A stretch of DNA of 64,000 bases, from positions 1 to 64,000 of the forward strand of contig JAPLDF010000074.1 of the NCBI GenBank assembly GCA_026391835.1. The letters are read 5' to 3'. The stretch is from Bacteroidota bacterium. GTDB taxonomy: Bacteria > Bacteroidota > Bacteroidia > Bacteroidales > FEN-979. Both the position numbers and the translations under genes were made by a program. Shown piece by piece: positions 1 to 8,907 of this stretch (positions are counted from its first letter, which is position 1; each line of letters opens with the position of its first letter). The notes beneath the pieces are model-generated. The model was given only the letters and a program-made list of their open reading frames with translations, searched no databases and was not told the origin of the DNA.

Positions 1-1668
1 GTTTGTTGCGGTGACCGTATAAGTTCCACCTGCCGAAACAGTAATGGCAGCGCTAGTTGCAGCGTTGGACCATGCATAACCTGTCCCACCAGTGGCAGTC
101 AGCATGACTGAACCGCCCTGGCAGAAGGTCACCGGACCGCCTGGGGTTATTATGGCTGTGGGAAGGGAATTAACCGTCACAAGGATGTTTTCAGAATCCG
201 TGCAGCCATTTGTGTTTGTTGCTGTGACGGTATAGGTGCCACCTGTCGAAACAGTAATGGAAGCTGCGGTTACAGCGTTGGACCAAAGATAACCAGTTCC
301 ACCAGAGGCTGTCAGCATAACTGAACCGCCCTGGCAGAAGGTCACCGGACCGCCTGGGGTAATTGCGGCTGAAGGAAGTGAATTGACGGTTACAAGGATG
401 TTTTCAGTATCCGTGCAGCCATTTGTGTTTGTTGCTGTGACGGTATAAGTCCCTCCTATTGAAACGGTAATGGCCTCATTGGTCGAAGCGTTGGACCACA
501 CATAACCAGCCCCGCCAGTGGCAGTCAGCATCACTGAACCGCCCTGGCAGAAGGTTACCGGACCGCCTGGGGTAATTGCGGCTGTGGGAAGTGAATTAAC
601 CGTCACAAGGATGTTTTCAGTATCGGTGCATCCATTGGCGTTGGTTGCGGTGACGGTATAGGTGCCACCGGCCGAAACATTAATGGCAGCGGTGGTTGCA
701 GCGTTGGACCACACATAACCAGCCCCGCCAGTGGCAGTCAGGATTACTGAACTGCCCTGGCAAAAAGTTGTCGGACCGCCTGGGGTAATTGCGGCTATGG
801 GAAGTGAATTAACCGTCACAAGGATGTTTTCAGTATCGGTGCATCCACTGGCGTTTGTCGCTGTGACGGTATAGATGCCACCGGCCGAAACATTTATGGC
901 AGCAGTGGTCGCAGCATTGGACCATATATAACCAGTTCCACCAGTGGCAGTCAGGATGACTGAACCGCCCTGGCAGAAGGTTACCGGACCGCCTGGGGTA
1001 ATTGCGGCTGTGGGAAGCGAATTAACCGTCACAAGGATGCTTTCAGTATCGGTGCATCCATTTGTGTTTGTCGCTGTGACGGTATAGGTGCCACCTGTCG
1101 AAACAGTAATGGAAGCTGCTGTTACAGCGTTGGACCAAAGATAACCAGTTCCACCAGAGGCTGTCAGCATAACTGAACCGCCCTGGCAGAAGGTCACCGG
1201 GCCGTTTGGGGTAATTCCGGCCGTGGGAAGAGAATTGACTGTCACAAGTAGGCTTTTCGTATCAGTGCATCCATTGGTGTTGGTTGTGGTGACCGTATAA
1301 GTTCCACCTGCCGAAACAGTAATGGCAGCGCTAGTTGCAGCGTTGGACCATGTATAACCTGTCCCGCCAGAGGCAGTCAGGATCACATGTCCCCCCTGGC
1401 AGAATGTAGAAGGCCCTCCGGCAGCAATGGCAGCAGTGGGGCCCGGGGTAACTGTTACGGATACACTTTCCGTATCACTGCATCCGCTCGCATTGGTTAC
1501 GGTTACAGTATAAATGCCGCCGGCATTCACACCAATTGCAGAACTGGTGGCGGCAGTTGACCATACATAGCTGGTTCCTCCCGAGGCAACCAGGTTCACC
1601 GAACCTCCCTGGCAAAAGGCAGTTGGCCCTCCCGGGGTTATCACCGCCGTTGGAATTGAAGCCGGCAG
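1..1668 (-). repeat. 213-bp tandem repeat array (8 units seen) encoding Ig-like domains
   Basis: The conserved anchor gcgttggacc (and variants) recurs at 62, 275, 488, 701, 914, 1127, 1340 and 1553, each step being exactly 213 bp (71 codons). The unit at 1553 is the most diverged. Blocks of roughly 85-110 bp are almost identical between non-adjacent units (275 and 1127; 62 and 1340), which points to recombination or gene conversion among units. The array continues past the left edge. Confidence 0.95.
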
Positions 1669-3051
1669 ACAGGTTCCCAAAAATGTAATATTATCGAGGT
1701 ACAAATTGTTGCCATTTAAACTGACCCCGCGGAACATCACCCTGTTGGTTGCCGAAGGCAGGGCAAAAGTTTTTGTTGCCCATTGCGCGGCTGTCGGTAC
1801 AAACGGGGTTGTTACGGCACCACCTGTATTGAGAGGCCCGCCAAGACCTCCCAGCCATGTGTTCAGCAGGGTGTAGGTGGTTCCATTGTTGACAGAGTAC
1901 CAGAGTTCAAGTTTATCTACCTGTGCCGCGTAGGTTGCATAAGCATGATCGAATTTCACAACCGGGTCAGTCAGTGCTGCCAGATTGAGTTCCGGAGAAA
2001 CCAGGTCACAACTTCCGGCAACCTGGTTCAGGAAATCTGCCTTTGCAGAAGCGGTGCCCGAACCATAACCGCTCGCCGAACCTGACCGACCCCATGGCAG
2101 GCCTGCCAGTGACCAGCAGACAGGCGGGAACGAACTTGTTTCGAAACCGGTGACAGACGGGAAAATACTGGTAATTGCACACAATGTTGAGGCACTAGCC
2201 CCAGTCCCGGTTGAATAGGCAGGAACTGGCGGCAAAACCGACCATGCCATATAATAATAGGTCATGGCCGGGCTCAGTCCCGTATGACTAAAGGATGTGG
2301 CTGAGCCATTGTAAATAACTGTTCCGCCCCCCGTGATGGCGCTCCCGGCAACATAGGAGCCGGAAGGAACACCAAACGAGTTGGTGGTATTGCAGGCAAC
2401 CATCACATCGTTGCCGCCCAAATTTTTTTTCCAGCTCAGGTTCACCTGGGATGAACCGGCAGGTACAGCCATAAAGCCCGATGGCGGCACGGGTGTTCCC
2501 AGTGCTATATAGGTAATCTGAATATTTGGCCTGTTTTGAGTCCGCGTTCCTGTTCCCGTTGGAGGAATATCATCCTGCCAGTATTCATGTGTGTTGGTCG
2601 CTATACTATAGCAAAAAACAGGGTATGTCGTTGCACCAATACCACCGAAATTCGATTCGCACAATACCATAAGGCTCGAATTTGTGGAAGCAAAATCAGC
2701 AATGTCGATGGTTTGCCATCCAGTTGATGAGAAAGATAATGTACCATTATAAACAAGGGTAGCCCCGCTTATCATGGTTGCCCATGTAGAGGCAGTCAGG
2801 GTTGTTGAACTGGTTGTCTTCAAATAAATTTTTACCGGGCAGGAAACTGCATCAGAGGTGCCGACATACCATCCAAGGCTGGTAATATACCCAAAAGCGC
2901 CTGTGTAAACCGCTGCCGACCGTTCATACCCATAAAACATTCCAAATGGCTGTTTCTGGGTAGCTGTACCGGTGCCTATTGTAACAGTCGTCTGCGATGA
3001 AAGTCGCCCGACAATGCAAATCAGCAAAAAGAAGAGTAACCGTTTTTTCAT
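1..3051 (-). CDS. Secreted multi-domain Ig-like repeat protein, 3' end outside window
   Basis: The frame is open from an ATG at 3051 to the left edge, giving 1017 visible residues. Residues 1-20 are a signal peptide (Lys-Lys-Arg, then a Leu/Phe-rich core, ending LSSQ). About 25-180 is a beta-rich module, about 184-275 looks like a fibronectin type III domain (begins VPPSGFMAVPAGSSQVNLSW), and about 300-457 resembles a jelly-roll/MAM-type domain beginning with FETSSFPP. From about residue 462 there are 71-residue Ig-like repeats with the pattern TFCQGGSV, GYxWSNA, GGTYTVT and GCTDTE, eight of them in view. Such chains in Bacteroidota are usually exported by the type IX system and end in a sorting domain; that end lies outside, so the route is inferred. 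Probably a surface adhesin or a protein with other surface-binding function. It lies 314 bp behind aroA on the same strand with its own promoter candidate. Confidence 0.85.
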   Translation of the reverse strand, partial: MKKRLLFFLLICIVGRLSSQTTVTIGTGTATQKQPFGMFYGYERSAAVYTGAFGYITSLGWYVGTSDAVSCPVKIYLKTTSSTTLTASTWATMISGATLVYNGTLSFSSTGWQTIDIADFASTNSSLMVLCESNFGGIGATTYPVFCYSIATNTHEYWQDDIPPTGTGTRTQNRPNIQITYIALGTPVPPSGFMAVPAGSSQVNLSWKKNLGGNDVMVACNTTNSFGVPSGSYVAGSAITGGGTVIYNGSATSFSHTGLSPAMTYYYMAWSVLPPVPAYSTGTGASASTLCAITSIFPSVTGFETSSFPPVCWSLAGLPWGRSGSASGYGSGTASAKADFLNQVAGSCDLVSPELNLAALTDPVVKFDHAYATYAAQVDKLELWYSVNNGTTYTLLNTWLGGLGGPLNTGGAVTTPFVPTAAQWATKTFALPSATNRVMFRGVSLNGNNLYLDNITFLGTCLPASIPTAVITPGGPTAFCQGGSVNLVASGGTSYVWSTAATSSAIGVNAGGIYTVTVTNASGCSDTESVSVTVTPGPTAAIAAGGPSTFCQGGHVILTASGGTGYTWSNAATSAAITVSAGGTYTVTTTNTNGCTDTKSLLVTVNSLPTAGITPNGPVTFCQGGSVMLTASGGTGYLWSNAVTAASITVSTGGTYTVTATNTNGCTDTESILVTVNSLPTAAITPGGPVTFCQGGSVILTATGGTGYIWSNAATTAAINVSAGGIYTVTATNASGCTDTENILVTVNSLPIAAITPGGPTTFCQGSSVILTATGGAGYVWSNAATTAAINVSAGGTYTVTATNANGCTDTENILVTVNSLPTAAITPGGPVTFCQGGSVMLTATGGAGYVWSNASTNEAITVSIGGTYTVTATNTNGCTDTENILVTVNSLPSAAITPGGPVTFCQGGSVMLTASGGTGYLWSNAVTAASITVSTGGTYTVTATNTNGCTDSENILVTVNSLPTAIITPGGPVTFCQGGSVMLTATGGTGYAWSNAATSAAITVSAGGTYTVTATN

Positions 3052-3364
3052 CAGCCTGGCTCAGTTTCCGTTTGACCTGGTCGCCAGCGATGGAGTTGCA
3101 ATTTCCGCTTGTTATGTATGGCTTCCAAATCACCTGTCAAAGGTAGACCGGAACCAGCCAACAATCAATGGTTGAAATCCCCATCCGGCACTTACGTAAA
3201 ACCGGAAGAAGGAAGAATCTCCGAAACAGTATATACCTGTCTATCAGTAAGTAAACCATGACCGATGACAAATGGTTTTTACGCCATAACATATCAGGTA
3301 AAATCAAATTTCAATGATTTAAAGACAGATACGCAATAAAAGTTGTGTCTTGATTCGCAAAGGA
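3052..3364. other. Intergenic region between aroA 3' end and the repeat protein
   Basis: This 313-bp stretch holds no credible gene. Apart from the promoter candidate at 3138-3164 on the minus strand I see no repeat, hairpin or RNA gene in it. Confidence 0.6.
3138..3164 (-). promoter_or_regulatory. Bacteroidota-type promoter for the repeat protein
   Basis: On the minus strand TACCTTTG (3138-3145) matches the -7 consensus TAnnTTTG and a TTG lies at 3162-3164, spacer 16 bp, one short of the usual 17-23. It would give a leader of about 80 nt before the ATG at 3051. Confidence 0.4.
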
Positions 3365-4624
3365 TCAGTGAATCTCAAACCCGACGCTTTTCAAATGTTC
3401 CCAGAAGCGGGGATAAGATTTCACAACCACTTCAGGGTTGAGGATCCTGAGTGATCCTGTTTTAAAAGCGAACGGAGCCAGTGACATGGCAGTGCGGTGA
3501 TCACCATAGGTATCAAAAGTAAGTCCCTGGGGAAAGGAAGGTTTCGTTGGTTCTATTTCAAGGGCTGTGATCAAATCGCCCTCCCTGGAAGATTTGACAT
3601 GAATCCCCAGTTTTTCAATTTCATTCTTCATTGCCCGCAGCCGGTCGGTCTCCTTTATCTGCAGGCTCTGCACACCTTCAAAGCGCCCCCTGATGCCAAT
3701 TCCGGCACATGTTGCGATGACCGACTGTGCGATATCAGGAAAATCGGTAAAGTCGAAATAAAAACCATCAATTTTTTTTACGGTCTTTGTCAGGCGGATC
3801 CCTGATTCAGTGAATTCGGTCCGGATGCCGAAATTCTGATAAATTACAGGCAGAATCGCATCACCCTGGAGACTTTTTAACGTCAACCCGCGGAGTTCAA
3901 GATCCACTTCATCAGCAAAAACGGCCGCTTCATACCAGAACGCCGCTGCCGACCAGTCCGATTCGACTGCAATGTTGCAAGGTACATATGGACCGGGCCT
4001 GACATGTATCCGGGTTTTTCCTTGTTTCACTTTCGAACCGAATTGTTGCATCAGCCTGATGGTCATATCAACATAAGGCAATGACACGGAGGAGCCTTTC
4101 AGGTGCAGGATGAGGCCTTCGGGAAGACAGGGAGCAATGAGCAGCAATGCTGTTGTGAACTGGCTGCTAACCGCGGTATCGATTGTCAACTCCCTGCCAT
4201 GCAGCTTGCTGCCGCTTATCAGCAAGGGCGGATAACCGGGTTTTGCAAGAAAATCGATGGAGGCCCCCAGGTGCTTCAGGGCGTCTGCCAGGATGCCGAT
4301 TGGCCGCTGTTTCATCCGTTCTGAACCGGTCAGTACCCACTTCCCGGGCAAAATGGCTAGAAAGGACGTCAGAAACCGCATTACCGTCCCTGCATTCGCG
4401 GCATCAAGTTCAACAACTTTTTTTCGTGTATTGCCGTGCAGGACCGTTTCAAGAAGTTTCTGCAATAATAGTGTGTCTTCAGCCTCGGATAAATTGCCGA
4501 TGGTAAAATCTTCGCCACTAAGCGCGCGGATCATGAGCAACCTGTTGCTGATGCTTTTCGACGCAGGAAGCATGATACTTCCTTTTAAATTTTTGTCGGG
4601 TTTGCTGATGACAATAGATTTCAT
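3365..4624 (-). CDS. aroA: 3-phosphoshikimate 1-carboxyvinyltransferase (EPSP synthase)
   Basis: Transfers enolpyruvyl from phosphoenolpyruvate to shikimate-3-phosphate, the sixth step of the shikimate pathway, in the cytoplasm. The 419-residue length is normal. The N-terminal PASKSISNR motif with the PEP-binding Lys at about residue 23, NAGT at 77-80, RPIGILADAL, the KETDRLRAM segment and GDHRTAMSLA are all present, so both inside-out alpha/beta domains look intact. The ATG at 4624 is 11 bp behind the aroB stop, and the order ald-family gene, aroB, aroA on one strand with gaps of 17 and 11 bp indicates one transcript. Nothing unusual is seen. Confidence 0.97.
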   Translation of the reverse strand: MKSIVISKPDKNLKGSIMLPASKSISNRLLMIRALSGEDFTIGNLSEAEDTLLLQKLLETVLHGNTRKKVVELDAANAGTVMRFLTSFLAILPGKWVLTGSERMKQRPIGILADALKHLGASIDFLAKPGYPPLLISGSKLHGRELTIDTAVSSQFTTALLLIAPCLPEGLILHLKGSSVSLPYVDMTIRLMQQFGSKVKQGKTRIHVRPGPYVPCNIAVESDWSAAAFWYEAAVFADEVDLELRGLTLKSLQGDAILPVIYQNFGIRTEFTESGIRLTKTVKKIDGFYFDFTDFPDIAQSVIATCAGIGIRGRFEGVQSLQIKETDRLRAMKNEIEKLGIHVKSSREGDLITALEIEPTKPSFPQGLTFDTYGDHRTAMSLAPFAFKTGSLRILNPEVVVKSYPRFWEHLKSVGFEIH

Positions 4625-4635
4625 TGGCTCCCTGA

Positions 4636-5751
4636 TTAAGATACCCCCGACAGGGTAGCGTTATAAAAGTGAATGGCCTCCAAAACTTCAGCATGGTTGC
4701 ATGAAATATTTATCACAGGTTGACCTGGTTTTGAGATCAGTGTAAACTGAAGGTGCCCGTTGAGCTGTTTTTTGTCATGCATCATCATCTCCATTATAGC
4801 AGCGATTGAATCACCTTCAACTGCACCCCCGGCAAATCCTTCAGCCAGGTAAATGCTGATCGCATCCAGGTCGGCGGATGAAAGACCGGCTTTTCTATGT
4901 GAAAGGTAAGATGCACAGATCATGCCTGCTGCCACCGCTTCACCATGCAGGAGAGGCTTACCATGCAGTTGTGAATACCCTTCGAGTGCATGGCCAACCG
5001 TGTGGCCGAAATTCAGCACTTTCCGCTGCCTTTGCTCCCGGTAGTCCTGCATCACCACTTTATTTTTAAATTTTACCGTGCCGGCGATCAGGCCAGGCCA
5101 GGGCTCACTTTCAACCGGCTGACGAAGGAGGACCGCCACAGGACGTTTTTGAACTCTCCGCCACATGACGGCGTCGCTGATCAGCGCACTCTTGATGATT
5201 TCAGCAAGTCCTGAACGGAGATGGGCTTCCGGCAAAGTATTGAGGAACCCGGGAAAAATGAAGACAGCCCGTGCTGCATAAAAAAATCCAACCTGGTTCT
5301 TCAGGTTGCCGAGATTTACGGCCGTCTTGCCCCCGATTGCCGCATCGGCCTGTCCCATCAGGGATGTCGGGATGTTGATGTACCTGATCCCGCGTTTGTA
5401 TCCTGCCGCAACAAATCCTCCCAGGTCACTGATCACCCCGCCGCCAAGGTTTACCAGCAAACTGGAACGGTCAGCGCCCGATGCCAGCAGTTCATTCCAT
5501 ATTTTTTCTGCGTTTTCAAGAGTTTTTGCAGCCTCCCCCCCTTCTATCTCAATGACCCTGCTATTTTCAAGCACAGTGCATTTTTCAAGGAGCAATGGAA
5601 GGCACTGCCTCCTCGTATTGCCGTCGGCCAAGATAAAGACTGCACCCGGGCGTAAGGTCGTTACGAACCGGTCAATCGAAGAAACCGCATCATTCCCGAA
5701 GAATACCGGTGTCCGGTCGATGGTGATAATGCGGCTCGGAATTTTCATCAT
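4636..5751 (-). CDS. aroB: 3-dehydroquinate synthase
   Basis: Converts 3-deoxy-D-arabino-heptulosonate 7-phosphate to 3-dehydroquinate, the second shikimate step, using NAD+ and a divalent metal. The 371 residues contain the NAD-binding GGGVISDLGGFVAAGYKRG segment, the IPTSLMGQADAAIGGKT motif and the metal ligands in LAEIIKSALI (Glu), NFGHTVGHALE (His) and LLHGEAVAAGM (His). Two Met codons open the frame; either could start. It sits 17 bp downstream of the preceding dehydrogenase-family gene and directly upstream of aroA. Confidence 0.97.
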   Translation of the reverse strand: MMKIPSRIITIDRTPVFFGNDAVSSIDRFVTTLRPGAVFILADGNTRRQCLPLLLEKCTVLENSRVIEIEGGEAAKTLENAEKIWNELLASGADRSSLLVNLGGGVISDLGGFVAAGYKRGIRYINIPTSLMGQADAAIGGKTAVNLGNLKNQVGFFYAARAVFIFPGFLNTLPEAHLRSGLAEIIKSALISDAVMWRRVQKRPVAVLLRQPVESEPWPGLIAGTVKFKNKVVMQDYREQRQRKVLNFGHTVGHALEGYSQLHGKPLLHGEAVAAGMICASYLSHRKAGLSSADLDAISIYLAEGFAGGAVEGDSIAAIMEMMMHDKKQLNGHLQFTLISKPGQPVINISCNHAEVLEAIHFYNATLSGVS

Positions 5752-5768
5752 TCAGTGGTCTGGGTGGG

Positions 5769-6992
5769 TTAATGGAATGCAGCCATCAGAAGGCTTATAT
5801 CCTGGAAAGGAAGGTTGTACGATTTACTGATAAATTGATTTGTCAGAATGCCATTGTAAATATAAACACCCTGCCTTACACCGTAGTCACGTTTAAGAAG
5901 GTTTTCGATGCCTCCTTCGGAACCGATGTCAAGAATGATAGGGACAATGATGTTGTTCAGGGCCTGGGACGCGGTGTGTGGCACTTTGGAAGGGATATTC
6001 GGAACAGCATAATGTGTAACCCCATGGACCTTGTACACCGGTGATTTATGGGTGGTGGGCCTGGAAGTTTCAAAGCAGCCTCCCTGGTCGATGCTGACAT
6101 CAATTGCAACAGCGCCGTCTTTCATCTGCCTGATCATATCCTCACTGATGATGCATGGTGTTTTGCCTTCTCTTGAATGGATTGCACCAATCAGTACATC
6201 TGCTGTACGCAGCGATTCAGCAAGCGCCTTGGGATGTAAAATAGAAGTAAAAACCCGCATGCCAAGGTTGCTCTGGAGCCGGCGCAGGCGGTAAACTGAA
6301 TTGTCGAAAACTTTTACAAGCGCACCCAGTCCGATGGCTGAACGTGCCGCAAATTCTCCAACGGTACCGGCACCGATGATCACCACTTCAGATGGTTTGA
6401 TGCCGGTGAACCCCCCGAACATCTCCCCCCTGCCATAATCAGAACTGGCAAGATAGTCGGCGGCAATAAAAATGGATGTACTGCCGGCAATTTCACTCAT
6501 CGCCCGGATGATGGCAAGCTGGTTTGTCTTATCCCGGATGGTTTCAAATGCAAGCGCCGTAACTTTTTTCGACAGCAGGGCCCTGAAATACTCTTCGCAC
6601 TGCATCCCTATCTGGATGGCCGAAATAACAGTCTGTTTTGGCCTCAGCATTTCTATTTCATCACGGTTCGGGGGCCCGACTTTCAGGATAATGTCTGCCT
6701 TGTATACCTCCTTCGGCGAATAAACAACCTGTGCCCCCGCTTCACTGTATTCATGATCGGTAAAATGTGCCGTAACCCCTGCGCCGGCCTCCACCATCAC
6801 CTGGTGACCATTGCTGCATAACAGCGCCACGCCGTCGGGAACCAGTGATACCCGGTTCTCCTGCACCGAAACTTCTTTGGGAACACCGATAAGCAGATTG
6901 CTGGGCTGGCGGGCTACCTCAAGCGTCTCTTCCTGGGGCATCAGGCGCTCAACCGGCGACATGCGGATATAATCCGGGCGGGGATCTACCAT
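5769..6992 (-). CDS. Alanine dehydrogenase/PNT family protein with altered active site
   Basis: The 407 residues follow the alanine dehydrogenase/pyridine nucleotide transhydrogenase fold: N-terminal catalytic part with GVPKEVSVQENRVSL (Arg47 at the usual substrate-binding Arg), a Rossmann motif VVIIGAGTVGEFAARSA, and DVSIDQGGCFETSRPTTH with the conserved Asp. However, aligning by the conserved spacing of 21 residues, the catalytic Lys and His of alanine dehydrogenase (Lys75 and His96 in the mycobacterial enzyme as I recall it) correspond to Gly106 and Gln127 here. L-alanine oxidation is therefore not assured. There is an N-terminal extension of about 33 residues. Genes of this type commonly lie next to tsaE and porX in Bacteroidota; here they are about 10 kb apart. 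It appears co-transcribed with aroB and aroA. Confidence 0.85.
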   Translation of the reverse strand: MVDPRPDYIRMSPVERLMPQEETLEVARQPSNLLIGVPKEVSVQENRVSLVPDGVALLCSNGHQVMVEAGAGVTAHFTDHEYSEAGAQVVYSPKEVYKADIILKVGPPNRDEIEMLRPKQTVISAIQIGMQCEEYFRALLSKKVTALAFETIRDKTNQLAIIRAMSEIAGSTSIFIAADYLASSDYGRGEMFGGFTGIKPSEVVIIGAGTVGEFAARSAIGLGALVKVFDNSVYRLRRLQSNLGMRVFTSILHPKALAESLRTADVLIGAIHSREGKTPCIISEDMIRQMKDGAVAIDVSIDQGGCFETSRPTTHKSPVYKVHGVTHYAVPNIPSKVPHTASQALNNIIVPIILDIGSEGGIENLLKRDYGVRQGVYIYNGILTNQFISKSYNLPFQDISLLMAAFH

Positions 6993-7053
6993 CTTGACGA
7001 AAATTTACACGAAGATACAAATAAAATGCTGAAATAATGAAACGGCGATGTCC

Positions 7054-7755
7054 CTATCCGATGCGACTGATTTTACGCAGGGCTTCTTCATCGAGAATTT
7101 CCATCTCATGATCTGAAATTTTCAGCAGGCCCTCCTTCTGGAAATCGCGCAGAATTTTCACAGCACTTTCACGCGACATTGCCGAAAGGTCGGCCAGGTC
7201 AAACCTGGACAGGATCATCGGGAATTTTGGCTGGAGAAAGATTTCATCAAAAAGATACAGCAGCGCATCTGCCATTCTCCCCGGCATCTGCTTCTGGGTG
7301 AGGTAGATCAGCCGGTTATAAACAGTGAGCACATCACGGCTGAAATCCTTGAGAAACTCCTCTGCAAACGCCTGGTTCCCCTTGAGTACGCCTTTAAATA
7401 CCTGAAGATTGATAAAGCAAACAGATGAATCGATCAGCGCGGTGATGGTGTAATGGTGCCGCTGGTCATAATAAATCCCGGGGCCGCCGATGAAACTCGT
7501 AGGCTTTACGATGCGCAGGATGGCCGATCGCCCTTCGATCCCCTCGATGTATAGCTTCGCAAGGCCGCTGTTTACCGAAAGCACATGCGACATAAAGGTT
7601 CCCTGCTTTTTAATGGTTTCCCCGGCCTTAAAATTAACATGGATCTTATTTGCATCCACCAGGTCCAACTCCTCTTTGTTCAACATCGAAAACAATGGTG
7701 ACATGCATTGGCAACCGTGACAACTCTGTGGTGATTTTTCAAAAAACTCAGACAT
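7054..7755 (-). CDS. Crp/Fnr-family transcriptional regulator, Fnr-like Cys pattern
   Basis: 233 residues: an N-terminal cysteine cluster (Cys12, Cys15, Cys17), a cyclic-nucleotide-binding-like beta roll (about 25-145) with a further Cys113, a dimerisation helix, and a C-terminal winged helix whose recognition part is DLADLSAMSRESAVKILRDF. Three N-terminal cysteines plus one near residue 113 mirror the ligands of the oxygen-sensing [4Fe-4S] cluster of FNR, though the spacing CxxCxC differs from the classic CxxCx5C. It is transcribed away from the Fe-S/NrfD/cytochrome operon, and an FNR-like palindrome lies between them, so it probably controls that operon and itself. Whether it binds a cluster or another ligand cannot be read from sequence. 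Confidence 0.9.
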   Translation of the reverse strand: MSEFFEKSPQSCHGCQCMSPLFSMLNKEELDLVDANKIHVNFKAGETIKKQGTFMSHVLSVNSGLAKLYIEGIEGRSAILRIVKPTSFIGGPGIYYDQRHHYTITALIDSSVCFINLQVFKGVLKGNQAFAEEFLKDFSRDVLTVYNRLIYLTQKQMPGRMADALLYLFDEIFLQPKFPMILSRFDLADLSAMSRESAVKILRDFQKEGLLKISDHEMEILDEEALRKISRIG

Positions 7756-7797
7756 CAGGCAGGTGATTTGGCATTTGAGTGCATAAAGTTAAACCAA

Positions 7798-7815
7798 AAT
7801 TGACACATATCAATT
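7798..7815. promoter_or_regulatory. FNR-like operator palindrome
   Basis: The sequence contains perfect 6-bp inverted arms AATTGA and TCAATT separated by 6 bp. The core TTGACACATATCAA (7800-7813) matches the FNR consensus TTGATnnnnATCAA with one mismatch. It lies 43 bp before the regulator's ATG and about 135 bp before the Tat Fe-S gene, in the divergent intergenic region. Confidence 0.7.
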
Positions 7816-7886
7816 CAAATCAAAGTTTATTTCCATTTTATTGAGGTAAAATATTCAGTTTAAAACATCAAAATTGCCGAATCATA

Positions 7887-7920
7887 TTGCAGATAGCGAA
7901 TATATATCAAAGTAGATTTG
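7887..7920 (+). promoter_or_regulatory. Promoter of the respiratory operon
   Basis: TTG at 7887-7889 and TAGATTTG at 7913-7920 with a 23-bp spacer fit the Bacteroidota form. The ATG follows at 7950, leaving a leader of about 25 nt. The FNR-like palindrome lies about 100 bp upstream, a plausible activator distance only if DNA bends or a second site exists. Confidence 0.5.
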
Positions 7921-7949
7921 AGGACTTCAATCCCTGAACCTGTTGCACT

Positions 7950-8897
7950 ATGAAACACCCTTCATCCAACCGTAGAAATTTCCTGAAACTGGGCATTGCT
8001 GCAGGGGCTACTGCCCTGATTGCCAGTGGGGGAAATGTTTTGTCAGCCCTCTCGGACCCGGAAAACAAAGAAACCGGTGAAAAAATGAAGCTGCTCACGC
8101 CCGATGGCAAACTGGTTGAGGTTGACAAAGGTCATGTGTGCTGCCAGCCCGCCGGAAACCTGGAAGCACGGCAAGGTTTGCCCTACAAAAAAATGGTGAT
8201 GGTGATCGACCTTGCCAAATGCAGGAATGCAAGGAAATGCCTCGAGGGATGCCAGAAAATGCACTTTCTCCCGCCGCATATGGAGTGGATCAAATTTTAC
8301 CTGATGCGCGACAGCGACGACCAGGCACCTTATTGGTTTCCAAAGCCCTGTCTCCATTGCAACAACCCTCCCTGTGTCAAGGTTTGTCCCGTCGGGGCAA
8401 CCTTTAAACGCACCGACGGTATCGTTCTGATCGACAATGACCGGTGTATCGGGTGTAAATTCTGCATGGCTGCCTGTCCCTATTCATCCAGAGTGTTTAA
8501 CTGGGAAGAACCGAACATGGACAAAAGCAAGACCCCTGGCACCTACTCCCCCGAAACCAGCACACCGCCGAAGGTTGGCACGGTGAGCAAGTGTGACTTC
8601 TGTCCCGACATGGTGAGGAAAGGCGAATTGCCCTCCTGCGTCACTTCATGCCCCAACGGCGTATTCTATTATGGAGATAAAAATGAAGATTCGGTCACAA
8701 ACGGGACAGATACCGTTCGGTTCAGCGAATTTATCGACTCCAGGGCTGCATACCGGTTTATGGAGGAGTTGGGAACCGAACCCAGTGTATATTACCTTCC
8801 GCCTGTCGACCGGGCCTTTAACTATGAAGAAGGATTCGAAGGGTTGAGTGAAGAGGAGGTTGCCTTGTATAAAAAAGAAGCGAGAATAACTGAATAA
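7950..8897 (+). CDS. Tat-exported four-cluster ferredoxin subunit (NrfC/PsrB/TtrB-like)
   Basis: 315 residues. The N-terminus carries a twin-arginine signal (NRRNFLKLG, residues 7-15) and a hydrophobic stretch to about 35, so the protein is folded before export to the periplasm. Four Fe-S motifs follow: Cys91/97/101, Cys134/137/142/146, Cys166/169/172/176 and Cys215/218/230/234. The first lacks its second cysteine (Ala94), so that cluster has three visible ligands unless Cys64 or Cys65 helps. Proteins of this kind relay electrons between a partner enzyme and an NrfD-type membrane quinol subunit, which is the next gene, 10 bp downstream. No molybdopterin subunit is encoded nearby, so the electron donor or acceptor is not known. 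Confidence 0.9.
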   Translation: MKHPSSNRRNFLKLGIAAGATALIASGGNVLSALSDPENKETGEKMKLLTPDGKLVEVDKGHVCCQPAGNLEARQGLPYKKMVMVIDLAKCRNARKCLEGCQKMHFLPPHMEWIKFYLMRDSDDQAPYWFPKPCLHCNNPPCVKVCPVGATFKRTDGIVLIDNDRCIGCKFCMAACPYSSRVFNWEEPNMDKSKTPGTYSPETSTPPKVGTVSKCDFCPDMVRKGELPSCVTSCPNGVFYYGDKNEDSVTNGTDTVRFSEFIDSRAAYRFMEELGTEPSVYYLPPVDRAFNYEEGFEGLSEEEVALYKKEARITE

Positions 8898-8907
8898 ATA
8901 ACTACGC

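Noticed and set aside
1-1668. CRISPR or mobile element at the 213-bp repeats
   Set aside because: The repeats are coding, in frame, and form Ig-like domains of one protein.
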